A DNA stretch of 64,000 nt from Neobacillus driksii (GTDB lineage: Bacteria; Bacillota; Bacilli; Bacillales; Cytobacillaceae). Within the stretch, counting starts at the first letter, position 1, and each line of letters begins with the position of its first letter. Shown here piece by piece: positions 1 through 8,581 of the stretch. The DNA lies in assembly GCF_013409995.1 (NCBI RefSeq), contig NZ_JACCBX010000002.1, positions 473,827-537,826 on the forward strand, given 5' to 3'. A program made the position numbers and the translations under genes. Below the pieces are notes generated by a model. That model made no database searches. It saw only the letters and a list, made by a program, of their open reading frames with translations, and had not been told where the DNA came from.

Positions 1-180
1 TTTCACTAACATTTCATAAACCTCTGCTCTATACTCTTAATTATAATAGACTTCATGTTTATAAGCTTTTTGCATTACGACCATCTATTTTTGTTTATCC
101 GACTTTTTAATTTGCCCAGAGGAACAATAGATAGAAATTATATAATTAATTGTAATTATGCAGTATAGGACTTATAAGTA

Positions 181-209
181 AGAGAACTAGCAAATCACTC
201 TAGTTCTCT
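181..209 (-). terminator. Stem-loop downstream of the solute-binding protein gene
   Basis: Ten-base perfect arms (AGAGAACTAG at 181-190 and CTAGTTCTCT at 200-209) lie directly after the stop codon of the solute-binding protein gene. No long U tract follows on the minus strand, so it may be an mRNA-stabilising hairpin instead of a classical terminator. Bases 1-180 hold no gene that I can see. Confidence 0.45.
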
Positions 210-216
210 TCATTGC

Positions 217-1704
217 TTACTTATTTTCTTTTTTCCACTTGTCAAATTGGCTTTGTTTCTCTGCAATAATTTTATCTAGACCAGCAGCTTTTAGTTTCTC
301 ATTAAATTCAGGTAAACTCTTCTCTGGATCCAAAGTTCCTGTTTCAAGACCATCCTTATACTGATTTAACACATTGGTAGCTGCTGCAATTTCTGTTTTA
401 ACTGGGTCCGGATTAAATTGGAATCCAAATGCAGGAGAAAGAATTGCTGAATCATTAAACTTCTTCATTTCTTCCCAGAGTTCTGGAGAATTTCCTTCCC
501 AAGGATAAGTTAAATAATTATTTCCAATTTCCCACTGATTAAATACATACTTAGACTCTTTTACACCATCAGGCAGTGAAACGGTGCCATCTGGTTTTAC
601 CTGATAATGCTTCCCTTCTATACCATTAGCTAATAAATTCATAATATCTTTATCTGAATATAATAGATTCATTAATTCCATTGCTTTTTCTGTATTTTGA
701 CTATTTCTGGCAATGGACAAATTAATACCTATTGCAGCATCAGTGTATGAATATACATCTGTTAATCTGACTGTTACCATTTCATAGCCTGTCATACTTT
801 GTTCCTGTACCTCATACCCTGGTTTCATACGATTAAAGAAACCAAACGCTTTATTCGCTTTAATCATACTTTCAGGGGTATCTGTCGATGTTGCTGCATC
901 TTTTGCTATATATCCAGCTTTGTACCACTCTCTAACTAATTCTAGTGCTTTGATATAATCCGGGTCTCCAAACAGATTAATGATTTTTTTATCTTTAAAT
1001 GACATTACCCCCAGGTAATCCCCGAGTTGATCATAAAGTCCACCTGTTACTACAGTTACAGGATTGGCAACAGATTTAGCGTTTACTACTGGTATTAATG
1101 TAGGTTCATTTTCTTTAATGAGTTTAAACACTTCTCCTAAATCAGCAAAGGTTTTAACTTTAGAAAGATCGATTTGATACTTATCGACAATATCCTTTCT
1201 CATTCCAAATCCGTAATTCATACCAAAGTCTCTCATACTAGGAACGCCGTATATTTCCCCTTTAACCTTCCCTCCTTCTAACAGATGTTTAGGAACTACT
1301 TTTAAGATATCTTGTCCATGAGATTTAAGTAAATCATCTAAAGCAATAAATTGTCCTTTAGCGGCCTGTGTAAGAAAACCGCCTGATGCTGTAGTTACAA
1401 TAAGGTCAAGTTTTTCGTTACCTGTTAACATTAAGTTAGACTGTTGTTGCCAGGCAGCGGGGCCAATTGGCATCAGTTTTACGGTTGCATTAATTTTCTT
1501 CTTGGTAATTTTATTTATTTCTTCCTGGACAGCTGGAAGGTCGTCTATGTTTGCAAACGACAAATAAGCGATCGTTACCTCATATGGCGCCGCCTTCGAG
1601 TCACCATTACTTGTGTTACTTTCCTTCGAAGAGCATCCTGCCATCACTAAAATTGCTGATAGGATGATCATGAAGAATTTTGCAAACGATTTAGTTTTCT
1701 TCAT
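217..1704 (-). CDS. Extracellular solute-binding lipoprotein (family 1, LplA-like)
   Basis: Predicted lipid-anchored binding protein of a carbohydrate ABC importer. The N terminus has a basic start, a hydrophobic stretch and the lipobox LVMAGC with the Cys at residue 23, followed by a Ser/Asn-rich linker. The remaining about 470 residues resemble the LplA group of family 1 solute-binding proteins, with the C-terminal part often labelled DUF3502. A GGGGGAAAG ribosome binding site precedes the ATG. No permease or ATPase gene is adjacent: the next gene upstream is a LacI regulator, so this component must borrow a transporter encoded elsewhere or lie at the end of an operon that has been rearranged. 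Substrate is not readable from the sequence; an oligosaccharide is the usual case. Confidence 0.85.
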   Translation of the reverse strand: MKKTKSFAKFFMIILSAILVMAGCSSKESNTSNGDSKAAPYEVTIAYLSFANIDDLPAVQEEINKITKKKINATVKLMPIGPAAWQQQSNLMLTGNEKLDLIVTTASGGFLTQAAKGQFIALDDLLKSHGQDILKVVPKHLLEGGKVKGEIYGVPSMRDFGMNYGFGMRKDIVDKYQIDLSKVKTFADLGEVFKLIKENEPTLIPVVNAKSVANPVTVVTGGLYDQLGDYLGVMSFKDKKIINLFGDPDYIKALELVREWYKAGYIAKDAATSTDTPESMIKANKAFGFFNRMKPGYEVQEQSMTGYEMVTVRLTDVYSYTDAAIGINLSIARNSQNTEKAMELMNLLYSDKDIMNLLANGIEGKHYQVKPDGTVSLPDGVKESKYVFNQWEIGNNYLTYPWEGNSPELWEEMKKFNDSAILSPAFGFQFNPDPVKTEIAAATNVLNQYKDGLETGTLDPEKSLPEFNEKLKAAGLDKIIAEKQSQFDKWKKENK

Positions 1705-1750
1705 TCTTTTCTTTCCCCCTTTTTTAGTTATGCTTATTGATAACCTTCCG

Positions 1751-1764
1751 AGAAAGCGCTATCA
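1751..1764 (-). promoter_or_regulatory. Possible CcpA cre site upstream of the solute-binding protein gene
   Basis: On the minus strand TGATAGCGCTTTCT approximates the catabolite-response element pattern TGNAANCGNNNNCA, with two deviations. It lies about 50 bases upstream of the start codon, a sensible place for catabolite repression of a sugar-binding protein. The rest of the 347-base gap (1705-2051) is AT-rich and shows nothing else that I recognise. Confidence 0.35.
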
Positions 1765-2051
1765 ATTACATTCTTAGTTTAATCCATAGTTTAAAAAAGG
1801 ACTTACTAATAATACGACCTTTAATTTTAATTTTTCCGACTTTTCTGACTTTCTTAAGAACTTCGACAGTCTAACGGATCTAAACTCATAACTTTTTTTG
1901 CAGAATTATAGAGTTCTACGTAGATATCTGATAAGCATATTAGCTTCCTAAAAAAGCCCATATATCATAAATGATACATGAGCTCAACCGTTTGTCATCT
2001 CCACCTCATTGAATCAAAAGGTCTTCTTTCAATCCCAATACTCCCACTTTA

Positions 2052-3065
2052 TCAATTATTATTAGAGACAGAGCAAGTGCTTGATCTTATCACAAGCTCT
2101 GTCCCAATATAAAGATGCCTGAATTTATATTCTGGATGTTCTAGACAATAAACCAACTGTTCTACTGATGCAGCCCCAAGTTCAGCCTCGAACGTACGAA
2201 CAGTGGTAAGAGGCGGTTCCAGCAAAACAGAAAAGGGCTGATCGTCGAATCCAATCACAGAAACATCTTTACCTGGAATCATTCGATGCTCCCTTAATGC
2301 CCGCATCATAGAAGCTGCTACAAAATCGTTGTCACAGATAATAGCAGTCGCTTCCAGTTTATTATGATCTAGCCAGTCATTTATTGCATTCAGCATGCTG
2401 TCGGCTTCTTCTCCCCTAAGATCCAGGTAATTTGCCGGTGCCATCTGCTTTATTGCCATTTCTGATAAAAAAGCATGATATCTTTCTGTACCAATGTTTC
2501 CGTGAATAGAACAAATATATCCTACTTTATCGTGACCCAATGTGATCAGATGATCGAGGGCCATCGCGATTCCATAATAATTATCATGGGAAACTGTATT
2601 TACGGCCATTCTGTTCATAGAATTTCCCGAAACAACGAAAGATTTTTTGCCTTTCTGATATAGTTCAAGTTCCTCTGGCGTAATCGCAGCAGCAAGCAGG
2701 ATCGCTCCGGAGGCAGAGGGTCTGGACGCAAAACCCGGTTCTTTCGGATTATAAGGACCAGCCATCTGATAACCATAATCTTCAATAGCAGCCGTGGCTG
2801 CATCGATAAACTGGGTATAATAAGTAAACATTTCTTTCGTTGCACCAGCTTTAAGGTTATAATAAGTATAATCTATAATTTCAATGATACCCTTTGATTC
2901 AGATATGCTGAGTTTTGTCATATCGTATCCTCTTTTTTTCGCTTCTTCGAGAATACGCACCCTTGTCTCATCAGAAATTCCAGATTTCCCACGTAAAGCT
3001 ACAGAAACGGAAGCCACACTTACACCTAAAGCCTCTGCCAATTCTCTCATCGATATGCCTGCCAT
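2052..3065 (-). CDS. LacI-family transcriptional regulator
   Basis: Sugar-responsive repressor. Residues 1-50 form a LacI-type helix-turn-helix (ISMRELAEALGVSVASVS) followed by the hinge helix region; the rest is a periplasmic-binding-protein-like effector domain with the usual late motif GFDDQPFS. The chosen ATG follows GGGG with nine bases between; TTG at 3080 and ATG at 3074 are alternatives in the same frame. Its stop lies in the gap before the binding-protein gene and its start faces away from the glycosidase gene, so all three share one strand. A 10-base palindrome TAACATGTTA (3145-3154) just upstream could serve autoregulation; that is inference. Confidence 0.85.
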   Translation of the reverse strand: MAGISMRELAEALGVSVASVSVALRGKSGISDETRVRILEEAKKRGYDMTKLSISESKGIIEIIDYTYYNLKAGATKEMFTYYTQFIDAATAAIEDYGYQMAGPYNPKEPGFASRPSASGAILLAAAITPEELELYQKGKKSFVVSGNSMNRMAVNTVSHDNYYGIAMALDHLITLGHDKVGYICSIHGNIGTERYHAFLSEMAIKQMAPANYLDLRGEEADSMLNAINDWLDHNKLEATAIICDNDFVAASMMRALREHRMIPGKDVSVIGFDDQPFSVLLEPPLTTVRTFEAELGAASVEQLVYCLEHPEYKFRHLYIGTELVIRSSTCSVSNNN

Positions 3066-3151
3066 GATTTTCATCCCCAAAATTCCATTCTACAAATCTA
3101 TTTTTTGAAACAAACATTTTCCAAAAATATAGTGTAATTTATCTTAACATG

Positions 3152-4789
3152 TTAGTTTGCAGAATTCAATTTGATTACCATTAGCCAGTCTCCGCCTTGT
3201 TCCCTCGCAGGCGCTTCCCATTTTCCCTCACTTGGAATAAAAGATTTCACCGCTGATGTATATTCTCCCGTCCTCGGATCAAACCATAAAGCAGTATATT
3301 CTTCCTGTTTCAATCCAGAGATACTGCATCCGCCTCTAGTATGCTCATTATAGTAAATGTTGATATGACTTCTATCCGAATTTGCTGTTGCCAACGGAGA
3401 AAACATATCGACTTTTCCTTCTTCACCTAACAAATTTCCGAACGGACTAATCGCAGACACTGCAATTGGTACCAATTTCTCAAAATGCTGTTTTTCGTAA
3501 AACTCACGCATATATCCCATCTGCACGGCACCTTCACCATCTAATGCCTCATACCAGGTAATACCAAACCGGTTAAAGGTGTTAAAAGGATCTGGTTTTT
3601 CCGGTTTGTCCCAAACATTATCCCAAATGCCTTGTGCACCATAGGTATAACCGCAACTGCCAACCTGCATGGCTGTATAAGCAACTTTGCGTACCATATC
3701 CGCAGTACATAATCTAGTTCCGTTTTCTTCTAATGTGGAACAGAATTCATACATACTCTCCCCTTCTACAAACGGTTTGTCCGCATGTGCTTTCCGATAC
3801 TCGTAAAAATCCTCAGCTCTCACATTAAAATCACCATGGCCAGCTTGATTTAGGGTAAAGTCAAACCAATCCTCATCATAATAATAGTCTGCAAAAGGAC
3901 GCTCATTCGTATAATGTGCTGTCTGCAGCTGTCCGTATCCGTCAATTTCCTCAATATATTTTGCTACTTCACGCCAACCATTGATAAATTTGGATCTCGA
4001 TGGTTCACCAAAATAGCCAGCAACTTCTCCAGCAAGGGTCCAGACCATCGGTAATGCACCATAACGCGCTATAATATATCGCGCCATATTTTTCCACAGA
4101 GGGATGTTATTTTGAATCGACATAAACCAGGCAAAGCCAAGAGCATTTACTAGACCACTCTCTGCTAGATACTCCATTCTCCGATCCAATTCTTCCTGAT
4201 AGAAATGAACATTAGGCAGTGAACCAATTTTGCCCTCCAACCAATACTTATCTGCTCCTCCCCAACTGCCTGGGTCGCTGCGCAGATTTGTCTGATAAAC
4301 TGTAAAGCCTTGATTTACACGACGATCCACCATACCCCTAAACATACTATCCATTTGTGGATGGTTAGATTCATCCCAGTTCTCTCCATAAGCAAATGCC
4401 CAGTGCGTATCTCCCAACCAGAAAAACGGAGTTCCATCCTGATACGTCAAAAATCTGCGTGAAGCATCCACTCTTAGAAAACCGTGTTTATAAATGGGAA
4501 GAGTACCTTCATATTTTATACAGATTACCTGTCCTGTTTTCTCATTCAATCCTGTTTCTTCCGGAGCTTTCAAAATCCATTTCCACTGACCCACTTCTGT
4601 AGGAGCAAACGCAATTTTGTAAGTTTTACCTCCATCCCAGTATGCCTCCCGGACGATTTTTTGTCCAGAAGGACCAGTAAAAACGGCTTCAATAGAAACA
4701 TCCAAAAACGGGTTTTCATACTGGCAGTCAATTTCAAAGGGAAGGATTACTTGTTTCCATGTTTGGGTCATAAATTCATTGGCAATCAT
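3152..4789 (-). CDS. DUF5060/DUF4038 glycoside hydrolase-like protein (apiosidase-like barrel)
   Basis: Cytoplasmic glycosidase-like protein, 545 residues, no signal peptide. Residues about 5-95 look like the DUF5060 beta-sandwich; about 100-440 look like the DUF4038 (beta/alpha)8 barrel found in apiosidase-like GH140 relatives, with the typical start FFWLGDTHWAF and later acid-containing strands (TLAGEVAGYF, FVEGESMYEF) that could hold catalytic carboxylates. The last 90 residues look like the small beta domain that usually follows. RBS GAGGAGGT sits six bases before the ATG. It lies between the LacI regulator and a strong terminator, and its promoter carries an inverted repeat that recurs at the next gene. 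The exact substrate is not readable. Confidence 0.75.
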   Translation of the reverse strand: MIANEFMTQTWKQVILPFEIDCQYENPFLDVSIEAVFTGPSGQKIVREAYWDGGKTYKIAFAPTEVGQWKWILKAPEETGLNEKTGQVICIKYEGTLPIYKHGFLRVDASRRFLTYQDGTPFFWLGDTHWAFAYGENWDESNHPQMDSMFRGMVDRRVNQGFTVYQTNLRSDPGSWGGADKYWLEGKIGSLPNVHFYQEELDRRMEYLAESGLVNALGFAWFMSIQNNIPLWKNMARYIIARYGALPMVWTLAGEVAGYFGEPSRSKFINGWREVAKYIEEIDGYGQLQTAHYTNERPFADYYYDEDWFDFTLNQAGHGDFNVRAEDFYEYRKAHADKPFVEGESMYEFCSTLEENGTRLCTADMVRKVAYTAMQVGSCGYTYGAQGIWDNVWDKPEKPDPFNTFNRFGITWYEALDGEGAVQMGYMREFYEKQHFEKLVPIAVSAISPFGNLLGEEGKVDMFSPLATANSDRSHINIYYNEHTRGGCSISGLKQEEYTALWFDPRTGEYTSAVKSFIPSEGKWEAPAREQGGDWLMVIKLNSAN

Positions 4790-4820
4790 GGTGCTACCTC
4801 CTCTAATTTATTATAATTTG

Positions 4821-4866
4821 ATTATAACTATTTCGTTAGGTTAACATCAATCTATTTTAACCTAAC
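4821..4866 (-). promoter_or_regulatory. Promoter with inverted-repeat operator of the glycosidase gene
   Basis: On the minus strand a TATAAT -10 box (4821-4826) follows TTGATG with an 18-base spacer. Perfect 10-base arms GTTAGGTTAA (4835-4844) and TTAACCTAAC (4857-4866) flank the -35 hexamer: one arm lies upstream of it, the other in the spacer. That geometry suits a repressor or activator site. The nearby LacI regulator is one candidate, but the half-sites are further apart than in usual LacI operators. A related copy lies at 6466-6499. Confidence 0.55.
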
Positions 4867-4942
4867 AGTATAAATATTTTAGGAATTTGTTATGTTTTAA
4901 TTCTGTTAGTTTTTTCCTAATGTTATTTCATGCCGAAAGGAT

Positions 4943-4993
4943 AAAAAACTGCACCCCACTTGTTGAGTGCCCATCAACGGGGTGCAGTTTTTT
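4943..4993. terminator. Rho-independent terminator (works in both directions)
   Basis: Arms AAAAAACTGCACCCC (4943-4957) and GGGGTGCAGTTTTTT (4979-4993) pair perfectly over 15 bases and give a GC-rich stem with A and T tails. It ends the esterase transcript on the minus strand and separates it from the glycosidase promoter. Confidence 0.9.
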
Positions 4994-5009
4994 ATTCTAT
5001 AGTTATCTA

Positions 5010-6332
5010 TTAATTTGACTGTGCCGCCATCCATCCCATGATCGTTGTTTTTACACCGTCGATTGTTGCGGTTGGTGCATTATTGAATACATAGATCCAA
5101 GACCAGTGACCATCATATTCATGTGGTTGTCCATCAGCATTAGTATATAATCCCGATGTATCATGCACATCCTCAAATAATGATAAGTAAACATTATTTG
5201 CACCAGCCTCCATCATACGATTGTATGTTGGAATAGAGGTAAAGTTAGGATTTAATACTTTATCAGCTTTGGAATGAACATACCAAATAGGAGTTTGAAT
5301 CATCTTTACAATATCCTCATCGGTTACGCGTGTATCGAATAAGCCTTCACAAACTGGAAATGCCGCTGCAAAATATCCTGGATAATCTCGGATCATTAAC
5401 ATCGTCATATATCCGCCATTTGAAGCACCACCGATATAGATTCTATTAGGATCAATATCTGGGTTATTCGCTACATAATCTTGAATCAAAGCCATTAGAG
5501 CATCACTATAGATAGAAGTTCCGTCAAGAGGACTAGTTTTCCCCTGCATCCAATAAGTAGGTGCTTGCGGAGCTAATACATAGGCACCACCATAGATTTC
5601 TTGTGCTTCACCAGAAGCGAAAGCAACAGCTTTGTTGGCACCAATGGCAATCGTTGGATCCACTCCACCTTCACCACCACCATGCAACCAGATAATGAGT
5701 GGATTTTGACCCTTATCTTTAACAGGCTTGAAATCAGCATAAGATAATGTGATATCACCATATGTAGCTTCACCAGTAGTGAAATCATCCACAAGGACTC
5801 TAGTTTCTCCTGCGAATGTATCAATTTCTAAATCAGAAATTTTCCCACTTTTTCCTGGATGTGCTATGATATCATTTACTTGAGTGATGGTATAGTCGTA
5901 GTCAACCCAATCATTATGACCTGAAGCGAAGTCATAATTTACAGTTGAACCTAATAAATCATTTGGACCAATTTCCATTTCTAAGACAGCGTACTTTCCT
6001 GTTCCATTATCAATTTGGTTACCATCTTTGTCAGAAACATAAGCATTCGTTACGGTACGGTCACCTTCAACATGTGCTCCCCAACCGCCCTCAGGAACCC
6101 TTGGGTCTGTCTTTTCAACATGCACATTAAAAGTATCTTTCGTAACTGCGCCTTTCGGAACTGGATGACCTAACTCAACTATTACCTTTGTAATTACCGG
6201 CCCAAAGTCCTGAACTTCGATTACGGTTCTGTACGTACCTTCTTTGTCCTGTGCAGAAACACTTAAACCGAAAGAAAATATAACAGCTGTTACAATCACT
6301 AGAAACAATATTTGTTTAATTTTACCTACCAA
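5010..6332 (-). CDS. Secreted prolyl-oligopeptidase/PHB-depolymerase-like esterase
   Basis: Extracellular alpha/beta hydrolase, 440 residues from the TTG at 6332, the start supported by a GAGGAGG site eight bases upstream; an ATG at 6392 in the same frame has no such site and lies in pseudogene sequence. Residues 1-28 are a signal peptide ending SVSAQ. Residues about 30-180 form a beta-rich N-terminal domain. The hydrolase domain starts near IIWLHGGGEGG (oxyanion region) and has the nucleophile motif GGASNGGYM and a C-terminal His (probably in EYDGHWSW). It resembles family S9/feruloyl-esterase-like proteins that act on plant polymers or polyesters. Together with the neighbouring glycosidase it suggests polysaccharide use; the substrate is inferred only. 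Confidence 0.8.
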   Translation of the reverse strand: MVGKIKQILFLVIVTAVIFSFGLSVSAQDKEGTYRTVIEVQDFGPVITKVIVELGHPVPKGAVTKDTFNVHVEKTDPRVPEGGWGAHVEGDRTVTNAYVSDKDGNQIDNGTGKYAVLEMEIGPNDLLGSTVNYDFASGHNDWVDYDYTITQVNDIIAHPGKSGKISDLEIDTFAGETRVLVDDFTTGEATYGDITLSYADFKPVKDKGQNPLIIWLHGGGEGGVDPTIAIGANKAVAFASGEAQEIYGGAYVLAPQAPTYWMQGKTSPLDGTSIYSDALMALIQDYVANNPDIDPNRIYIGGASNGGYMTMLMIRDYPGYFAAAFPVCEGLFDTRVTDEDIVKMIQTPIWYVHSKADKVLNPNFTSIPTYNRMMEAGANNVYLSLFEDVHDTSGLYTNADGQPHEYDGHWSWIYVFNNAPTATIDGVKTTIMGWMAAQSN

Positions 6333-6364
6333 CTCTACTACCTCCTCTACTTTTCGCAGACATT

Positions 6365-6421
6365 GTAAAAAGGGACAATTACCTGTTTTCATGTTTGCGT
6401 CATAAATTCCTTGGTATACAT
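6365..6421 (-). pseudogene. Remnant of a duplicated glycosidase gene start
   Basis: The minus strand reads M Y T K E F M T Q T, stop, K Q V I V P F, which matches the first residues of the DUF4038 gene (M I A N E F M T Q T W K Q V I L P F) with the Trp codon TGG changed to TGA. The RBS, promoter and operator in front of it also match those of the glycosidase gene. After about 18 codons the similarity is lost and the esterase start begins. This is a truncated tandem copy whose promoter now most likely drives the esterase gene. Confidence 0.8.
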
Positions 6422-6452
6422 TTAGCTACCTCCTTCAATCTATGATAATTTG

Positions 6453-6499
6453 ATTATATTTAAATCGTTAGGTCATTAACAGTGAATATTTACCTAACG
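6453..6499 (-). promoter_or_regulatory. Second copy of the promoter/operator, upstream of the esterase
   Basis: TATAAT on the minus strand at 6453-6458 and arms CGTTAGGT (6466-6473) and ACCTAACG (6492-6499) separated by 18 bases, the same spacing between GTTAGGT and ACCTAAC as at 4835-4866. Conservation of the arms while the central bases differ suggests selection for protein binding. It lies between divergent genes, so it could also affect the hydrolase on the plus strand. Confidence 0.55.
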
Positions 6500-6607
6500 T
6501 TTTTATTTTTTAGGTTTTTGTTTTGTTATAAATCTATTGAATTTCACTTAACTATGTTTCATACTGGAAGTATAACTATTGGAGGAGGTAATACCATTAT
6601 CACGAAG

Positions 6608-8071
6608 ATGAACTACATTCCCACTACTGACAGTACTCGGCCTTTTGCTTCTGCTGCAGAGAAATGCCGTTTTACCGAAATCGACTATATAGAAGACGAG
6701 TATTTTATGTCAGGTACTGCAAACATTTATGAAGAATCAGAGGACCAAAAGCCTGAGGTCATTATTTCCAATGCTCCCTATACCACCCGGCTTCTAATCC
6801 GCCGCCCTAAAGAGAAACAGAACTTCAGCGGCAATATCGTCATTGAAATTCTTAATGCTACGGCAATGATTGATATTGACCGGATGTGGGTCAACAGTTG
6901 GAAATTCTTCACACGTAACGGAGATATTTATATTGGAATTACTAGCAAAGGACATGTTGTTGATTCATTAAAGAAATTTGATTCTGTGCGGTATGAAGCA
7001 ATCAACTGGAGCAATCCTCAACCGGAACGCATCCCATCCCCAGAAATTCTCGGAGGACCTTTCCCATTTCTTTCGCAGTATGAAAGTGGACTGTTCTGGG
7101 ATATGCTCATTGATCTTGCAAAACTTCTGCGAACGGATCATGCCCTCAATCCAGTTTCCGACTATGGAAAAGCAATGCTTTATTTAACTGGCTGGTCTCA
7201 ATCAGGCAGTTATCTTGCAAGAATCCTGCATTCTTTCGCCTATTTGCAAGAAAACACAGCAGACGGACCTCTTTTTGACGGATACCTGCTGGCCGGCTGC
7301 GGCGCAACGAACGCCCCGCTCAATGCATACAGTCCAAGTACAACTGCCCGTTTCTTTCAAAGCGGCATCCCGCAGGGCAGTATTCTTGGTGGAAAAGAAC
7401 CGGTAATTGCCGTTAACACGGAAAGTGAGAACCGGCTTGCCTACTGGTTTGGTGATTTCGACGAACCTGATTTCAAATTTCGTACCTGGCAGATTCCTGC
7501 TTCCAGCCATGACACCCATTATAATCTGATCGAATATTATGAAGGTCAGGGACGTGAAGACCTGAACAAGATTAATATCACAAATGCATGGGAAGGGTGC
7601 GAAGGCGAACCGATGGATTGTCCTTATGAACCAATCTATAATGCAGCTTTTTTCCATTTATACAATTGGGCAAAATATAGGATCCCTGCACCACATGCAC
7701 CTAAAATCAAAACAAGAATTTCCATCAACCCAGATACGGTAGAAGACCCGTTTGGCAGCTTTGCGGAAAATGTTAAAGATCATTTTGGGAATACAGTTGG
7801 CGGGATCAGGCATCCAGCTGCAGATTGCCCTACTGGTGTTTATACCAGTTTTAGTAAAACGGCTACTGGCAGTGTACAGGCCATGTTTGGCAATGTAATG
7901 CCCTTTTCTCGGGAGCAATTGAAAGTTTTTTATGGTACTCTTGAAAATTATCGTTCATTGGTTACGAAAAGTACTGACAACGCCATCTCTCTTGGCTTTA
8001 TCCTGCCTGAAGATCGTAACGAATTGATTGAAAGAGTTGTTTCTATTGCAACAAACAGAGGCTTAGAATAA
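6608..8071 (+). CDS. Alpha/beta hydrolase domain protein (Abhydrolase_10-like)
   Basis: Predicted cytoplasmic esterase/hydrolase of 487 residues. The start is uncertain: GGAGGAGG at 6581-6588 lies 19 bases before ATG 6608 and seven before an ATT codon in the same frame; the longer reading from 6482 lacks a site. The nucleophile elbow is GWSQSGSYL, preceded by conserved-looking segments such as NIVIEILNATAMIDIDRMW, as in the family of about 450-residue hydrolases with this layout. It is divergent from the secreted esterase and shares the operator region, so a joint role in degrading an esterified plant compound is plausible but inferred. Confidence 0.7.
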   Translation: MNYIPTTDSTRPFASAAEKCRFTEIDYIEDEYFMSGTANIYEESEDQKPEVIISNAPYTTRLLIRRPKEKQNFSGNIVIEILNATAMIDIDRMWVNSWKFFTRNGDIYIGITSKGHVVDSLKKFDSVRYEAINWSNPQPERIPSPEILGGPFPFLSQYESGLFWDMLIDLAKLLRTDHALNPVSDYGKAMLYLTGWSQSGSYLARILHSFAYLQENTADGPLFDGYLLAGCGATNAPLNAYSPSTTARFFQSGIPQGSILGGKEPVIAVNTESENRLAYWFGDFDEPDFKFRTWQIPASSHDTHYNLIEYYEGQGREDLNKINITNAWEGCEGEPMDCPYEPIYNAAFFHLYNWAKYRIPAPHAPKIKTRISINPDTVEDPFGSFAENVKDHFGNTVGGIRHPAADCPTGVYTSFSKTATGSVQAMFGNVMPFSREQLKVFYGTLENYRSLVTKSTDNAISLGFILPEDRNELIERVVSIATNRGLE

Positions 8072-8206
8072 AGGTCATAATTTCATTTTTCCTAACTGTT
8101 TAGTTCATTTATTATTACTTCTTTTGAAGTGTTTGCAACCCAGCAAAATATTTCTATGCTCTGGTATTTTTTTATCAATTGGAAGAACGTACTGTTTTGA
8201 AATATC

Positions 8207-8311
8207 GGTGATGGATCACGGATTGGAGGGTATCTGATTGCCGAAAATTTGCCGAAAAACTCAGTAAAACCATATTATTTTTATTTTACTAGATTAATTT
8301 TAATTAACTAA
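8207..8311 (+). pseudogene. Possible C-terminal fragment of a phage-type integrase
   Basis: An open stretch reading GDGSRIGGYLIAENLPKN and ending at TAA 8309-8311 has the look of the tail of a phage tyrosine integrase, which often ends in a similar basic LPK segment, and it sits just before an att-like tRNA fragment, as integrase genes do. There is no start codon and the resemblance is weak, so this is a tentative call. The remainder of the 8072-8581 gap shows no gene. Confidence 0.25.
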
Positions 8312-8380
8312 AAAGCTTGATAAATTAACATCTTGATAAAAATTTTGTTAACGATTTAATCCTTTTCCTACTTTTCCTAA

Positions 8381-8415
8381 ACTGTAGGTCGGAGGTTCGA
8401 ATCCTCTTCGGGACG
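8381..8415 (+). other. 3' fragment of a tRNA gene (att-like scar)
   Basis: GGAGG-TTCGAAT-CCTCT is a complete T-arm with the invariant TTCGAAT loop, followed by TCGGGACG as the 3' acceptor strand. No D-arm, anticodon arm or 5' acceptor strand is found upstream, so it is not a functional tRNA. Integrative elements that use tRNA 3' ends leave exactly such partial copies, and a recombinase gene follows 170 bases later. The parent tRNA is not in this window. Confidence 0.7.
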
Positions 8416-8581
8416 TACAAAAGCCTGAAAACGCTGATTTAAAGCTATTTAACCGTTGTTTTATGATGGTTGAGGTATAGCGATAAATTAGCGTTTTTTT
8501 GCTGTTTTTTCGCTACACTGTAGGACATGAAGTTTTGTGACTATAGGACATGCAGCATCCAAACAGGGGGCAAAATAACTT

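Noticed and set aside
7202..7657. 151-codon minus-strand frame inside the alpha/beta hydrolase gene
   Set aside because: It is antisense to a gene with a clear catalytic motif and has no family features.
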